Shown here: positions 1-12,400 of the stretch, in pieces | Layout: each line of letters opens with the position of its first letter | Numbering within the stretch: the stretch's first letter is position 1 | Source: Cloeon dipterum | Taxonomy: Eukaryota > Arthropoda > Insecta > Ephemeroptera > Baetidae | Direction of reading: 5' to 3' | Assembly: GCF_949628265.1 (NCBI RefSeq) | Contig: NC_088788.1 | Coordinates: forward strand, 20,565,835 to 20,629,834 | Length of the DNA: 64,000 bases | Program-made: the position numbers and the translations under genes | The notes under the pieces: model-generated | Told to the model about the DNA's origin: nothing | The model's database searches: none | What the model saw: only the letters and a program-made list of their open reading frames with translations

Positions 1-497
1 CAGTGGTGGAAAAAACCAAACGAGCATTATTTGTGCGAACTCGGGAAAATAAAGCCGATCGGAAGTGGCCACGCGGCGCTCATTCAAATTTAACAGGTCA
101 GTGGGTGCCGGCGACCGCGAGCGATGAATTCTATCGAGCCGTCACATTCGCTCTTAAGCACTGGGGTTTCCGACCCTGATTCTCGGCCCGATAAGATTCT
201 CCGTTTTTATATATGGTACACGCTCATTACAGCGGCTCGACGGACGACGAAGCAACCACCGTGTGCCGCTTATTGATCGGCGCGCCGGCCTTCGGGGGCT
301 TTGTGTTGGCTCGATAGGGGCTTCGTTGCGGCTGCGCGACCTGCCGTTCTCTTCAATCAACCCTCGCTAGCAATATGTCGAGTCGCCAGTAGGGTGGAGT
401 GCTGTGCCAGCGACCAGGGCTTGTGTTGTTATGCGAGAAGGGCCTCAGTCCAGCGAGGCCGCCGTCCGATCAGCATCCGCGGCCCCTACGGGACATC

Positions 498-3400
498 ATG
501 GCCAAGGTGAGTCGGCAGGCCGGCGACCCCCGCGCCGCCTCCCCGTCTGGGGGTGCGTTGCGGGATGTTGGCCAACGAGATGCATCTCCGCATCCGCAGT
601 GAGTGCGAATGTGTGCCAGTGACAAATTTCACGGCAACGCAGGGACGGAAATGTCAGCCCATTGTGTCCGTGACCTTTCCTCCAGTTTAAACTTTGACGA
701 TCAAAAGAACGTGGAGGTGTCTCGCTCCACGAGCTTGACGCTGGAATTTTATTTTAATCCGCCGTATTTATTGTCGCCGATATGCAGCGGTTGCGCGATG
801 TTCATGACGGTGATTAGCATGCGAACAACGAATCCGTCGCTAATGCGTGCGAATGGAGACGTCAGACGGCGTGCATAATTTATTTTGTGGAATCGAGGAG
901 TGCGCAAAAAGCTTTTTAAAGTCCAATCAAATATTTCAGATCGATAGCGAAAAATGTCCGCATGAAGCCGCCGGACAGCATGCAGCTTTTTTGGCGACAA
1001 GCACGTTTTCGTTTCGCACCGCTCACGCGGCGGAAGAGGGAAGAGCTGCATTTTTTGCGCCATTTTTATTTTGAGCTTTTCTCTCATCATCCCTAATGGA
1101 GCGTGCATATATGGCGAGAGAGCCTAATTATGATTTCTGACTCGCAGGAATTTCCTGAAGCGCCTTTCGCGAATCTCCAAATTGCTCGAACCGTTTATAG
1201 TAATTAACGCTTCGCTACTTCAAGCGTCGTAAAAGTTCCGACCAAATTTGTCTACTCGTCCTGTTTGTTTTCCAAATAACTCTCGCAGTCGGAGAAGAGG
1301 GAAAAGGTTAAATGCTGTCCGTGCATTGCACAATCGCAAATCTAAGCGAGGAGAGAAGCCTTAACAAATTAAAAGGCTCTTAAGGTTGCGAAACATGGTG
1401 CATTATATTTTTGTCACATACCGGGCACCGACACTACACTTGTGAGAGAAGTACAAAGAGAGCATTGAGCAACAAGCCCAACAGACTTATCGAGCACGGC
1501 ACTCGCCGCAAGAGGTTACAATCGATCCGCGGAGATTAATAGTGAATGATGGATGATAGATATTTTAGTTCTCTGAATGAGTCAAGGTCGCTTGTAAGTT
1601 CAGTTCAAAATTAGGCTAAAAAATTAATTTGTATCATTTCCTGAAGGATGCACTGACACGCACTGATAAATAATCTGAAAATAGGACGAGCACTAAATAT
1701 CTTATTTAATTATTATGTCTGACTGAGAGTGCATGCGATGGTCTGAAATCAATAAGATGGCCGGAATAACTGAATATTTTGCGCCACTACGGCAGTTGAG
1801 AAATCATTCAAAGCCGTTCTTCCGACATTAAAGAAGAACCTGCGCCGTCTAGACTGCTTGTTATGCAAAGTTAGTTGAGAAGCATACATGCACTACATAG
1901 CAATTGGCTTCCAATCTCATTCATTACGGTCGAGCGGACGGAAATTAGCCAACCCTTATCCTCGTCAAGTGAATCGGGTCCAATAATGCTGCTCGTCTCC
2001 TACACGTATAATATAATATTATATTACACTTTTCCGCCCGCGTGCTGAAGCCGCGTGTAAAAGTGTATCGAGGATAGGGAGCCAAAGAGAGAACTCGCTT
2101 AGACACCGCGATGGCCACGCTCCGTTGATTCGCAGGCTCATAAATGTTGAGACTGGCCCATTTGCTCTGCAGGGCAGAACCCGTCGCCGTATATCATCCA
2201 GCACAGATCAAAAGTATCAAAAGTGAGACGCCCGGATTCGTAGGCAACCTGCTCGCCTCGGCTATGAGAAAAACCGATATGACTTCTGCAGATGACAACC
2301 GTCTCCGATATCAGAAACTCTTAAGCAGCAATAATTTAAAAATGTATATAAATTGAAAAATAAATCACTTCCGTTCTCGATTCAAACCTGGAGAAATTCC
2401 TCAATCGTTTTGTATTCAGAGGACTTTAAATACCGGTAACCGGTTGACGCGTCAAGAAACCGGCAGGCAGTGCGCATGTTCGCCGCGGCCCCTTGATCAC
2501 GCTTGCATGCACTCGGCTTAGCAGTGAGTGAGATAGCTCGCGGTGTTTAGTTTTAGTGTTTCCATTGAGATGCGCCGCGGTGTCTGCCGCGTCCAACGCG
2601 AGTCTTACCTCAACGGAACAGCTGGAACGGCCAAGAGGCGGCTCAGCGGACCTCAGAATGGCTCCGGAAGGCAGCAACTGAGCCCCGCCGCGGCCCCCAA
2701 ACGACCGTCTGACTCAGGTACACCGCCGGCTCGCCGAAATTGCCGAATTTCGAGCTTGACGTTTCGCGAAAGACGCGCCGCGGGCGTCGAGCCAAATCCA
2801 CCAGCCCCGAGGCGAAGTTTGTGTTTACGTTGTGCGCGGGTCACGTGACCGTTTCGCTTTTTTAAGTTTTTCTGGAGCGAGTTCTTCTATTTTGACATCT
2901 TATGTTGTTTGCGTCCCTAATCGACACCGCGCGCGGGTAAATATAGAGGCTTGCAAAACTATTGCACTCACGGCTCGCTTGAATGCAATTTATGCTCATT
3001 GAGCCGAACTATAAAATAAGCTGTGCAAGCTCCTGTTTGTGCGCAGCAGTTTTCTCTTAAGCCGCCAAGTATAAATATGAATCTTGTGCCCTTTTCTAGC
3101 TATCCACCTCCGCCGCAATTTCTAATTATTTTCTATTTTTATTTTAATTATGTGTACTAATGCACCGTTAATTGTGTTGCGCGAGTGAAATGCAATTAGT
3201 GGACTTTTTTACTTCCGACTCTTGAATCATGTGCATGAGAAATGATTTTACCAAAGTCGGCTGTCAATGGGAATTGCAAGTGCTTGGGTTTTTCATTTAT
3301 GTTCACTTCCTCAAGAAAATTTCCTTCTCTTGTTGAGCTCGCTGAGAGAAAATACATACCTCTGTAGGCGTCACTTACAGTTAATTAGTATTTATTTATT

Positions 3401-6400
3401 ATTTAATGTTCACTGACAATGAGCTCGCTCTATTTATTTTTTATCACTTTCTCACTAAATATGGCATGATTGATTGTATAAAGGAATGCTTCATTGCGAT
3501 AAGAAATCTTATCAAACACGTGCAAGCAGTTTATTCAACTGTTTGCTTAAAATATTTCATCGAAACATTAGTTTCCTAAATTTAATCAACGGTAGAAGTA
3601 CTTATCTGCTTCCTCCCGTGTTAGAAGGTTAGAATTCAGCAAAATGATTTTTTATTGCCTTTCCCATACTGACTGCATTTCATGCCCACGATTCACGGTT
3701 TCTTAGTGTTGCAAAATTAAGAGTCAACGCGGCAAAGAATCACAAAAACTTCTCGCTTTGACGCGCTCGGTGAGCAAACAGAAAAGGCGAACAGTAAGTT
3801 TATCCTCGCTCTCGCACAGTTATAATAGTGTACTTTTTCCACTGCAATTCCCGGCAATTCCGGCCTTTTGCGCGAACAAACGCTACTCGCCAGAGCTTCG
3901 GCATAAATAATTTCGGTCAGCGCTGCGTTCGTTCACAAAAACACGTTTCGCCCTGAGTGATAATTGCGAACCATAAACTCTCGTGAGTTTAGGACAGGAA
4001 GAACAAACTGGTGTGTTATCATAATCGATCTAGTTTTCCCGACCCACAGCTTCGAGCCCAGAAATGTCGCAATTGCTTTACCTCGTCGTTTTTCAAACAT
4101 TTTTTTTCTTAGGTTACAATTATGGCCTGGATTCTAACGGGATGGATCTCTCCCGGAAGAGGGTAAATTTCGTCGTCTCGTTTCATAATATGCTGAGAAC
4201 TACAATTTATGTAATTCTCAGCAGAGAGCATCTCTTGTACAAAGAAGCACTGATTAGTTTCATTCACCAACTAGTATGTAGCATTATTTTCATTCTCTGT
4301 GTTGTTTCACTGTGAAAATGGAGAGATTTATGCCATTCACATTCGTTTAGTTCATAATGGGAAATTTCGAGAATTGCTTCCACTTAAGGATTTCAAAAAT
4401 ATTTAGAAAGTTCGACTGTTTCATAATCATTACTGAAATTTTGAAACTGAAAGATTTTTTATGTAAAAAATGCAAATAATTAATTATTTAATCTATGAGC
4501 GTTTTGAAAAAACGTATTTGCATAAGATTTCTTCGACGAATTAATGGAAAGTAAATAGCACAAAACTCATATAATAAGAAAGCATCTGTACGGGAGAATG
4601 CGTTAAATTAAGTTAGGTCAAGATGCATTTTAGTCCATCAGATCCATAATGTGAACCGCAGCTTCTCCGCCAGAAAACATTTTACTGAGGAGAATGAAAA
4701 AACACACAAGGTCTTTCAAATCCTTTTATTGAAGCTATGATTATTTATTGTCTTGTTTACCCGTCGACATCGATCAATTCTTCCATTTTCAATTAATTCC
4801 TTTCTCACCGTAGTCCAAGTAGAGAGGCAACAATTTTGCCTATTCTTGGCATCTTACTGCACTGACGCTTTCTTTAGCAATAACAGATGAGATCACTGGC
4901 AGCTATTTATACACGCACTCCCTTTTCAAAAGAAAACTGAAGAATCGTTTTTAATTTTAGTCAATGTACAAAAATCATGATAAAGAGAAATTGGTCTCAA
5001 TTACGTTGCAAAATGGGACAGGAGGTAATTATGAAATTATGTCGCACTGATGATTATCTTCCTTCGGTCTTAGCCGAATCTTAGAAAAAACGGGGCCAAA
5101 ATTTCCACTTTCGGACACAAAGTGAAGGTGAGACGCTGGCCCGACATGCTCTACGTAATTACACGTGTGCCGACGAAAGATTACATGCTCGGCGCGTTTT
5201 TCGCTCTTTCTCTCCAACTGCTCCAGAAGCGCATGCAGCAAGAAAAGAAAATGAGAATCTCGATTTAAAAATAAAAACGAGGCTGGTGCGCCGCTCGCGG
5301 TAATAAATTGACGCTCGAATTGCAAAAAGCAGCCGGCTGAGCCTCGTCGATTAGTCCGGGGCTATTAATTTCAATTGGCCCGCTTCGCTTTCGTGGCGGA
5401 ATCCGAGATGAATATTCAGCGCCAAGCATTGGCGTCATCGCGAGTCTTCAAGTGCGGTCCAGTTGTGGAGCCTTGAAACCTTTAGTGCGGGTCTGTTCTT
5501 TCTTATGATTAGCACCATCCAGGGTGGGGCATTCTAGCTCGCTTCAAATCGGGATATCATTTAAAAACTAAAGGGTTACTCTATTTTCCAATTCTTATTT
5601 TTCCAAAATAAGAAAAATCAAGGGAAATGAAAAAATGGCTGCGTGCAGATCTGTGAAAATATTTATATCTCTAAACCGTCACAAGGTTGGAATTCTTTAG
5701 ATCCAGCCGCCGCAAAGTAACTTGTCACTCCACGATAAAAAATTGCGCAGAAGCCAAAAAACCCAACTTGATTATTTGCTGTAGATATAGATGCAGATTA
5801 GGATTGCGACGCACTAGAATGCACATTTTGCCTAATAGTTGCATATAAAAGAAGAAGCCCGTGGAGAGCCGGCCGGCGGACCAGCGCGCGAATATTTTTC
5901 ATTATTAAAATCCAACTCTCCACGCAGGCTGCAATTGAGGCGCTGTACTAAAATTAAAAGCAGCCGGGATGAAGGAATGCGCGCTTGGCGGGGCCAAAAG
6001 TCCAACCCGAGCATGATGGCAAGCAAACGTGTGCTGCATTAACTTTTATCAACGTAACTCGTCCGCGCGCGCCTATACTTTAATTTATTTATTTATTTAT
6101 GGCGATGCCAGGCAAGTCGAAAGCTTTCATGCTGCTGCTGGCAACGTTAGTTTTAATTGAGACTGCCAGCCTTGAACTTGTGCACACCGACGTCCATAAT
6201 GAAGTATTTACCATCTCTGCACGGCATTGCTGGCAGGTGCGCCTCGAGAGATCGTAAGTAGCAATGCCAGCGTGGATTATTCACAATTCAGCTCAAAGAG
6301 CGAAGGGAGACTTGTAAGCTCGCTAAATATTATATCAAGAGTGGTTTTAACACAAACAGGTGCTTTGAACTTGGAGCAAGAACTTCCGCGGAAAGCACAT

Positions 6401-9400
6401 GAATGAATCTTAATAGACAGCGACTACGCAAAAAACTCAAAAACGTCAAAATTGAAAATCAGGTCAACAGCTGAATTTATATATGATGGAGAAGGACCAG
6501 AGGAATCTCGCAGTTTTTTCTAATCTTCTCCGTACTATAAAATTTTTAAAATTTTATTATAGAAGTCTTTAATTTTTCTAATCTGGAATGCAGCCAACCT
6601 CAAGCAGAAATATTTACTCTAGAACTACTGAGTACTGTTTAAATGGGGAAATAACAGTATTTTAAGATAAATATATTTTTAGTGTAATGAGTGTAATTTA
6701 GCTATGTTCTAGATTTTGTTCAAATATATTGATAACAAAAATTTTAAAATAATTTTTTATTAATTTTGTTGAACGTTTGGAAGTTTGAATGCCTGTTCAG
6801 TAATCTCCATGTTATTTCACTTGAAAGTGCATGCATCCATCGAGTACAATAAACCGTTGGGGTAATTACTAACGAACACGCGAATACACTGATTTGAGCA
6901 TCTCTCCAATCACAAGCGCCACAGACATCAAAACCTGCTTATTAATGTTGACGCTCAACAACCGTGAATATGTGAAATTAATGCACAATTTAAGCTTCAA
7001 GCCAATCATTAATGTGGCTAATCGCAAATTTCCGACGCTACAAGGAAGCAACCTGCTGAGAGGTGGATAATTTGCTCGCAGTGCAACCAACTCGGCGCAT
7101 TTCCCGCGAGCAGCAGACACGTTGACAGTCGGCGATTAATGCGTGAGCACACGTGGACGTAAGTGCAGTTTAGAGCAGGATTTCGGCCTCGTGAGTCGTC
7201 TTGCAGGCAAATTGCCGTGAAACCAACCCGAGTGCAGTTATCTCTGCATCAAATCAAGCGGAATGTCGTTTCATTGAGTGCGTCTCGCGCTTAAACGACA
7301 CGAGAAAATTCCGTTTCCGCCGCTACTTATTTGTCATCCATTCTCGGAACGTAGACGCTCGACTTTTTTGCCTATCATTCACTCTGAGCCTCGATAAAGA
7401 CCTTTCATTCGATCATTGCTCTGCATTCAGGCGTAATTATGTAAATTCAGTCTAGAAAGTGTTTGCGCCGCGTGGAGTTACTTTTCCTTTTCGCTGTGGG
7501 AACGGCGTTAGGCCTAAATAAAATTCCCTGCGGCTCTCACACACATTCAAAATCTTATCTGCCGCCGGCTGCTAGAGGTGTTTAAGTAGCGTTTGCATGG
7601 CTTCTTACTAGCACCAAGTGCATTTTTATCGAAAGCCTGCGGAGTGCGAAAGGCGGCTACCGGCTCCGGCCTTAGATAAGCATAGTGACACTCGAAAGCG
7701 AAAATGACTTTATTATAGAAGATTTGAATTTGTTGCCGAATATCTCCCATAAAAGGCCGACAGCATTAACGACCTCTCTCGCTTTTTAATTCGTTCCTGC
7801 TGCCTTAACAGGCAATTTATAATCGTTTTAGGACGGATTTTTTAATGTGATATTGCAGTGAATTTGTATTTTACGACAACGTCGCGGAGCGCTCCATTAA
7901 GACGCTTTATTTGCAATTGATAAGAAACCTGTTCCTTCTGGAGGAACTTGAGAAGCGTCAAATAAGCCAACTCAGAATATTTTCCTAATGATACGTGAGT
8001 GAATGCGGGATTTCTGTATAATTTTTGAACTTCTCATTTCTGATATTCGTCACGTTTTTATGTTTTGATTGTTTGTCTGCCCACTCCCCTTGGCTGCGGG
8101 ACGGGACAATAAAGCGCGCCGCAGCTGGCCGTAGCCTCTATATTTATATTTTTGAAAAGCTCAATAGCAAATCTAACGAATCGTAAATCTTGCTCTATAC
8201 TTTGATAGTCGCGGACAATGCAGTCATTGAACCTTTCCCAATGCTGGTTGCATGTTGCCTCCCCTCGCGGCCGGCCGGCCACATCACACGCTCTGCGGTC
8301 CCCTTTTTTACACCAAAGGCACAATCATTGCGGCAGCAGGAAAGTGGAAATTATCGTGGGCGTCTGCTATTTTGTTATGATAAACAAGGCGGAAAAAATT
8401 ATCAAGGGAAGCAACCGACGTGGGTGAAATTCTATAGCTTTCAAACGGTTTTAATGTGTATTTTCTGAAGATTCAGCGTGGGAGTCCTCCATTGATGAAG
8501 TCAAACTTGATATCACGGGTGTTTGTATGATCACAATAAGTTTCCATTCTACGACCACAAACAATTCGACAAAGTTTACTTCTTAAAAGCTTGATAAAAA
8601 TTATAAAAGGGCACCGACTTTTTTTGCAGAGCACATACCAATTTTCAAATGCTTCTCACCTCCAATTATTTCTGCTTAAAAATAGTCATTAGTCATATTC
8701 TGCACTTGTGTGACCACATTTCTGCAATTAAATTAGCGCATTCAAAGAAATCATTAATTTTCTGCGATTTTGATTACAGGCTAGCGGCGAGAGTCGAATT
8801 CCTGTGTTTCGAGCGTCCGGCTTGAGGCCAGGCATGCATTCGGGTCAGTGGTCAACCGGCGGTGCAGGCCGTCGGCCGCTGGACTCGGAGTGCGTCGGCC
8901 AGCGGGTATGCGTGGGCGGTGAGGTGGTCGGCATCCTGCGCTTCTTCGGCACTACCGTTTTCGACACAAGTGGAAGCTCATGGTGTGGTGTCGAGCTGGA
9001 AACGCCAGACGGCCTCAACGACGGCTGCGTCCACGGCGTCCGCTACTTCTTGTGCAAGCCCTACCACGGCATCCTCGCGCCCGAATCTAAGGTACGGAAA
9101 ATTGTATTTTTTAACGCCCTATATTCTATTTAGCAATGATTTATCTTTGCACAAAAGAAATAAACAACACATGTTGTTGTTATTAAAATCGGTGTTTGTA
9201 TTTATTTTTAACTGAGAAGCGGTGAATCATTTGTTACGGTTGTCAATTTTAACAAGCGGAAAATTTTATGACGCTGGAAATGTTTAGTCTTTGTGGCCCT
9301 GACAGTCCATTCTTGCCGCACGACCCACTCGGCTTCCTTTGCTGTCGTCTGCCTCGTTGCATCCCGTGAAATTCCTCAGGGATTAGTATTGGGCACCGCT

Positions 9401-12400
9401 TCACTCATACTTGACACCCGCGACTCTCCTTTTCCTCTCTCTTCCACTTTTGGTATTTCTTTATACATATGCTGTTGCACACCCACGGCACGCTATTAAG
9501 TGAGGTTTTTTGAGTGAGCGTCGCGTAAAGCCTTCGTCTCGGATTCAAATCGAGGTTGGACCATCAGGAAAAGGGATCGCATTTCAGATGGGTCCGCAAT
9601 TGACTCATCTGACAGCAATTTTTGAACCGGTGATTTCAGTTGCGTTTTCACATTGCGGCTTGCTTCAATTCCTCTTTATACAACACACCCACTTGGTAAT
9701 AAATGTTCTCATGCCTATAATTTCGATGCCTTGCGGATGAGTTCATTTCTTAACATAAATCAGCACTGGCAGTCGTTCCGGTCAAATGTTACAAAAGCGC
9801 GCTGAGAATTTCGAGTTTAGCAACATCTTCCTCGCCTTCTCATATTAATGCAGCGCAACCATATTCAGAAATAACCTTAATACACACTTTAGATGCGTGA
9901 TTATGTCTCCATAAAAGTTACACGCTTGGCTTGAGCGAGCTGAGAAAATTTCCCTCGCCGTCATTTTTCCACCGCAGACTAACCTTCAGGTCGGCGTCTA
10001 AACAAAAAAAGTCAACACTTGTTCGCAGCTGTGTTAATTTTTTTGTGCCACAGCGAGCCGGCAAAAAGAAGAGGAGAGAGATATACAGTGTGTGCCAGTA
10101 ATAAACAAAATGTGCTTGCTTGTCGACAACAGGTGCAGTTGGTTGCAGAGGCTGGCGGACCCATAGGCTCCAAGAAGCGTCTATCGCCAGAGACCAAGAA
10201 GCGTTTATCGCCGGACCCCAGGAATTGTCTATCACCGGACACCAAGAGGCGTCTATCGCCAGACACCAAGAAGCAGCACGAGTATTCCAGCAGCAGTACT
10301 AGCAGCAGTCCCAGTGGATGTTCCCAGGAAGAAATCACTCCACCCCTACATCTGATGGTGGGTTTTCAGATTTTTTAATTGCAGAAATTAATCTGCGTCA
10401 TAATCATTGTAATGCCAAGAAAAAGTCGTCATTCTGTACCTTTCGCGCGGCGTAGAAATTTTTACAATTTGAAAATTCAATATAAAAATTTCCCTGAAAG
10501 TATGAACTAAAAAAATAATATAAAAAATATCAAATTCTTGCCAAGAGGAAATTCAACTTGCAACCGATTTTCCGCCAGCAAATAAATCAAGTACAAGTTG
10601 AGTAAACAAAAACTTACTTTTGACATTGAACTTTATGCACAGGATACATATATTGATTTAAACTTTTTATCACTTTCATTCCATAAATGGCGAGGTTGCG
10701 AATTCAAGTTTGATTGTTTGTAGGTTAAGATAAGCAGTGCAGTGGATCACTTTCTTTAACTCGCGGACCTTCGAGTTTCCTTCTCAATTGTTCTTTTTCA
10801 TTTTTTTTTCGCAGGCAAAAGCTCGTCACGGCCAGTCATCAGTGGAAACAACGTCTCCCATTCCGTGCACCAGCAGCTCCTCTCTCTGGAAGAGCAAAGA
10901 CACTTGCAGACAGAACCCAGACGAAGCAACTCCCCCTAAGGTAAGACAATACTCTTTGTTTTCGAGTGCCTAACCACCATCGCCTCACTCTTCTTGTCTG
11001 TAACGTCTGCCTGTGTGAATTATTGCTTCCGCGCTTTGAAAAGAATTGAATTGCCCTTTTCAAAATGTAATTAAGAGAATAAATTAATATCTATATGAGC
11101 TACTCTGATGCACTTAAGATCTGATAGCATCAATTTCTGATCTGGTGCTAACAAATCTAAACGCTCCAGGGATTTTGCATTTCAGTCCTTTCTATTCAGC
11201 CCACTTTCTCAAAATGACTAATGCTCGTTTGTTACGACCTCTTAACCCCTACAGTGTAACCTTTTTGCCGTATTGCAAAGTGAATGTGAGGGACATATCT
11301 TAATGGAAAGGTTTTTATTTATATTTTAAACCTTTAACCCTAAATTGAATAATATTTCCATGTAATATTTTAACACCACGATCTGTATCAAACTATCTTG
11401 CAAAAATATATAGCTCTCGTTTGCACGTTTGTTCGAGCAACAGCGGTTTAAGTTCTTTTGATCTTTTTTGGGTGTCGTATGTGTGCACTCCAATTATTAT
11501 CAAACTTGTTGACTCCTATGAACAGCCAAGTGTGAAACGCGAAAGTGCTAAATTTTTCAGGTGGCGTGCACGTCAATGGCACCGGCTCACGAGACCACCG
11601 CTATAAGCCCGACAGACAGCGAAAGCCGCGGCTCGTTGGCGTGCTCCTCGGGCAGCCTGATGCTGCCCCTGAATTGCTCGCCGCCCTCGTTTGTGCCCGG
11701 CCTGAGCAAATGCAACTCGTATGACTTCGACGACTCGCTGGGCATTCTTACGCCAGACCAAATGAACTCGGACTTTACGGCAACCTGCCCGGGTAGCGAC
11801 GAGGACGAACTCGAAGAAGCGGCCAAGCACGGAGGCATCCTTCTTTTGGAGTCACCGCCCAAGGAGTTCCATGAGCCTGTCGATAAGGAGCAGAGTAGCA
11901 TTTCGGCAGCCAAAGACCACGGCACCGCGTCAGCAGAGAATTCGACTTCTGATTTCGTCAGCAAAGGTAATTGAATTGACCTGTTTTAAAATTCTGAAAA
12001 ACCTAATTGTGATATTTAAAGAAATATTTCACAAAACATAGTTTTCAAATCAAAATATCACTCTTAGCCTATTTGTAACTTTCGTAACTTCAACTCTATT
12101 GCAATTTTTGAAAGTGCTTCACTTTCGTTTACTTAAATATTGTCATTAAAAAGTGAAACTTGTAAGCTGGCCTTTCTTATCAGCCATAGCTTTTCCGTTT
12201 GCTATATAATTGGAAGGTGATCGCACCTCGCGGCGATAATGTTAAAAAAAAACTCCGACCGGTTTATTGGCGAGTCGTGCATTGGGTGGCGCACAAACAT
12301 TGATAAAAGAATCACCACGACTGCTGTCTTGTGAAAGTGGGCCCCGCTTCAATTATCAATCACTTTTACTGTCTTACATGCCCTTATCGTGGAAATTTTC

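Noticed and set aside
4064-4315. Open frame with hydrophobic residues in intron 1
   Set aside because: AT-rich composition alone yields Phe/Leu/Ile-rich frames. No splice sites or family resemblance.
9510-9740. Open frame in intron 2 of the CAP-Gly gene
   Set aside because: No domain, no splice context, and low similarity to coding composition of the flanking exons.
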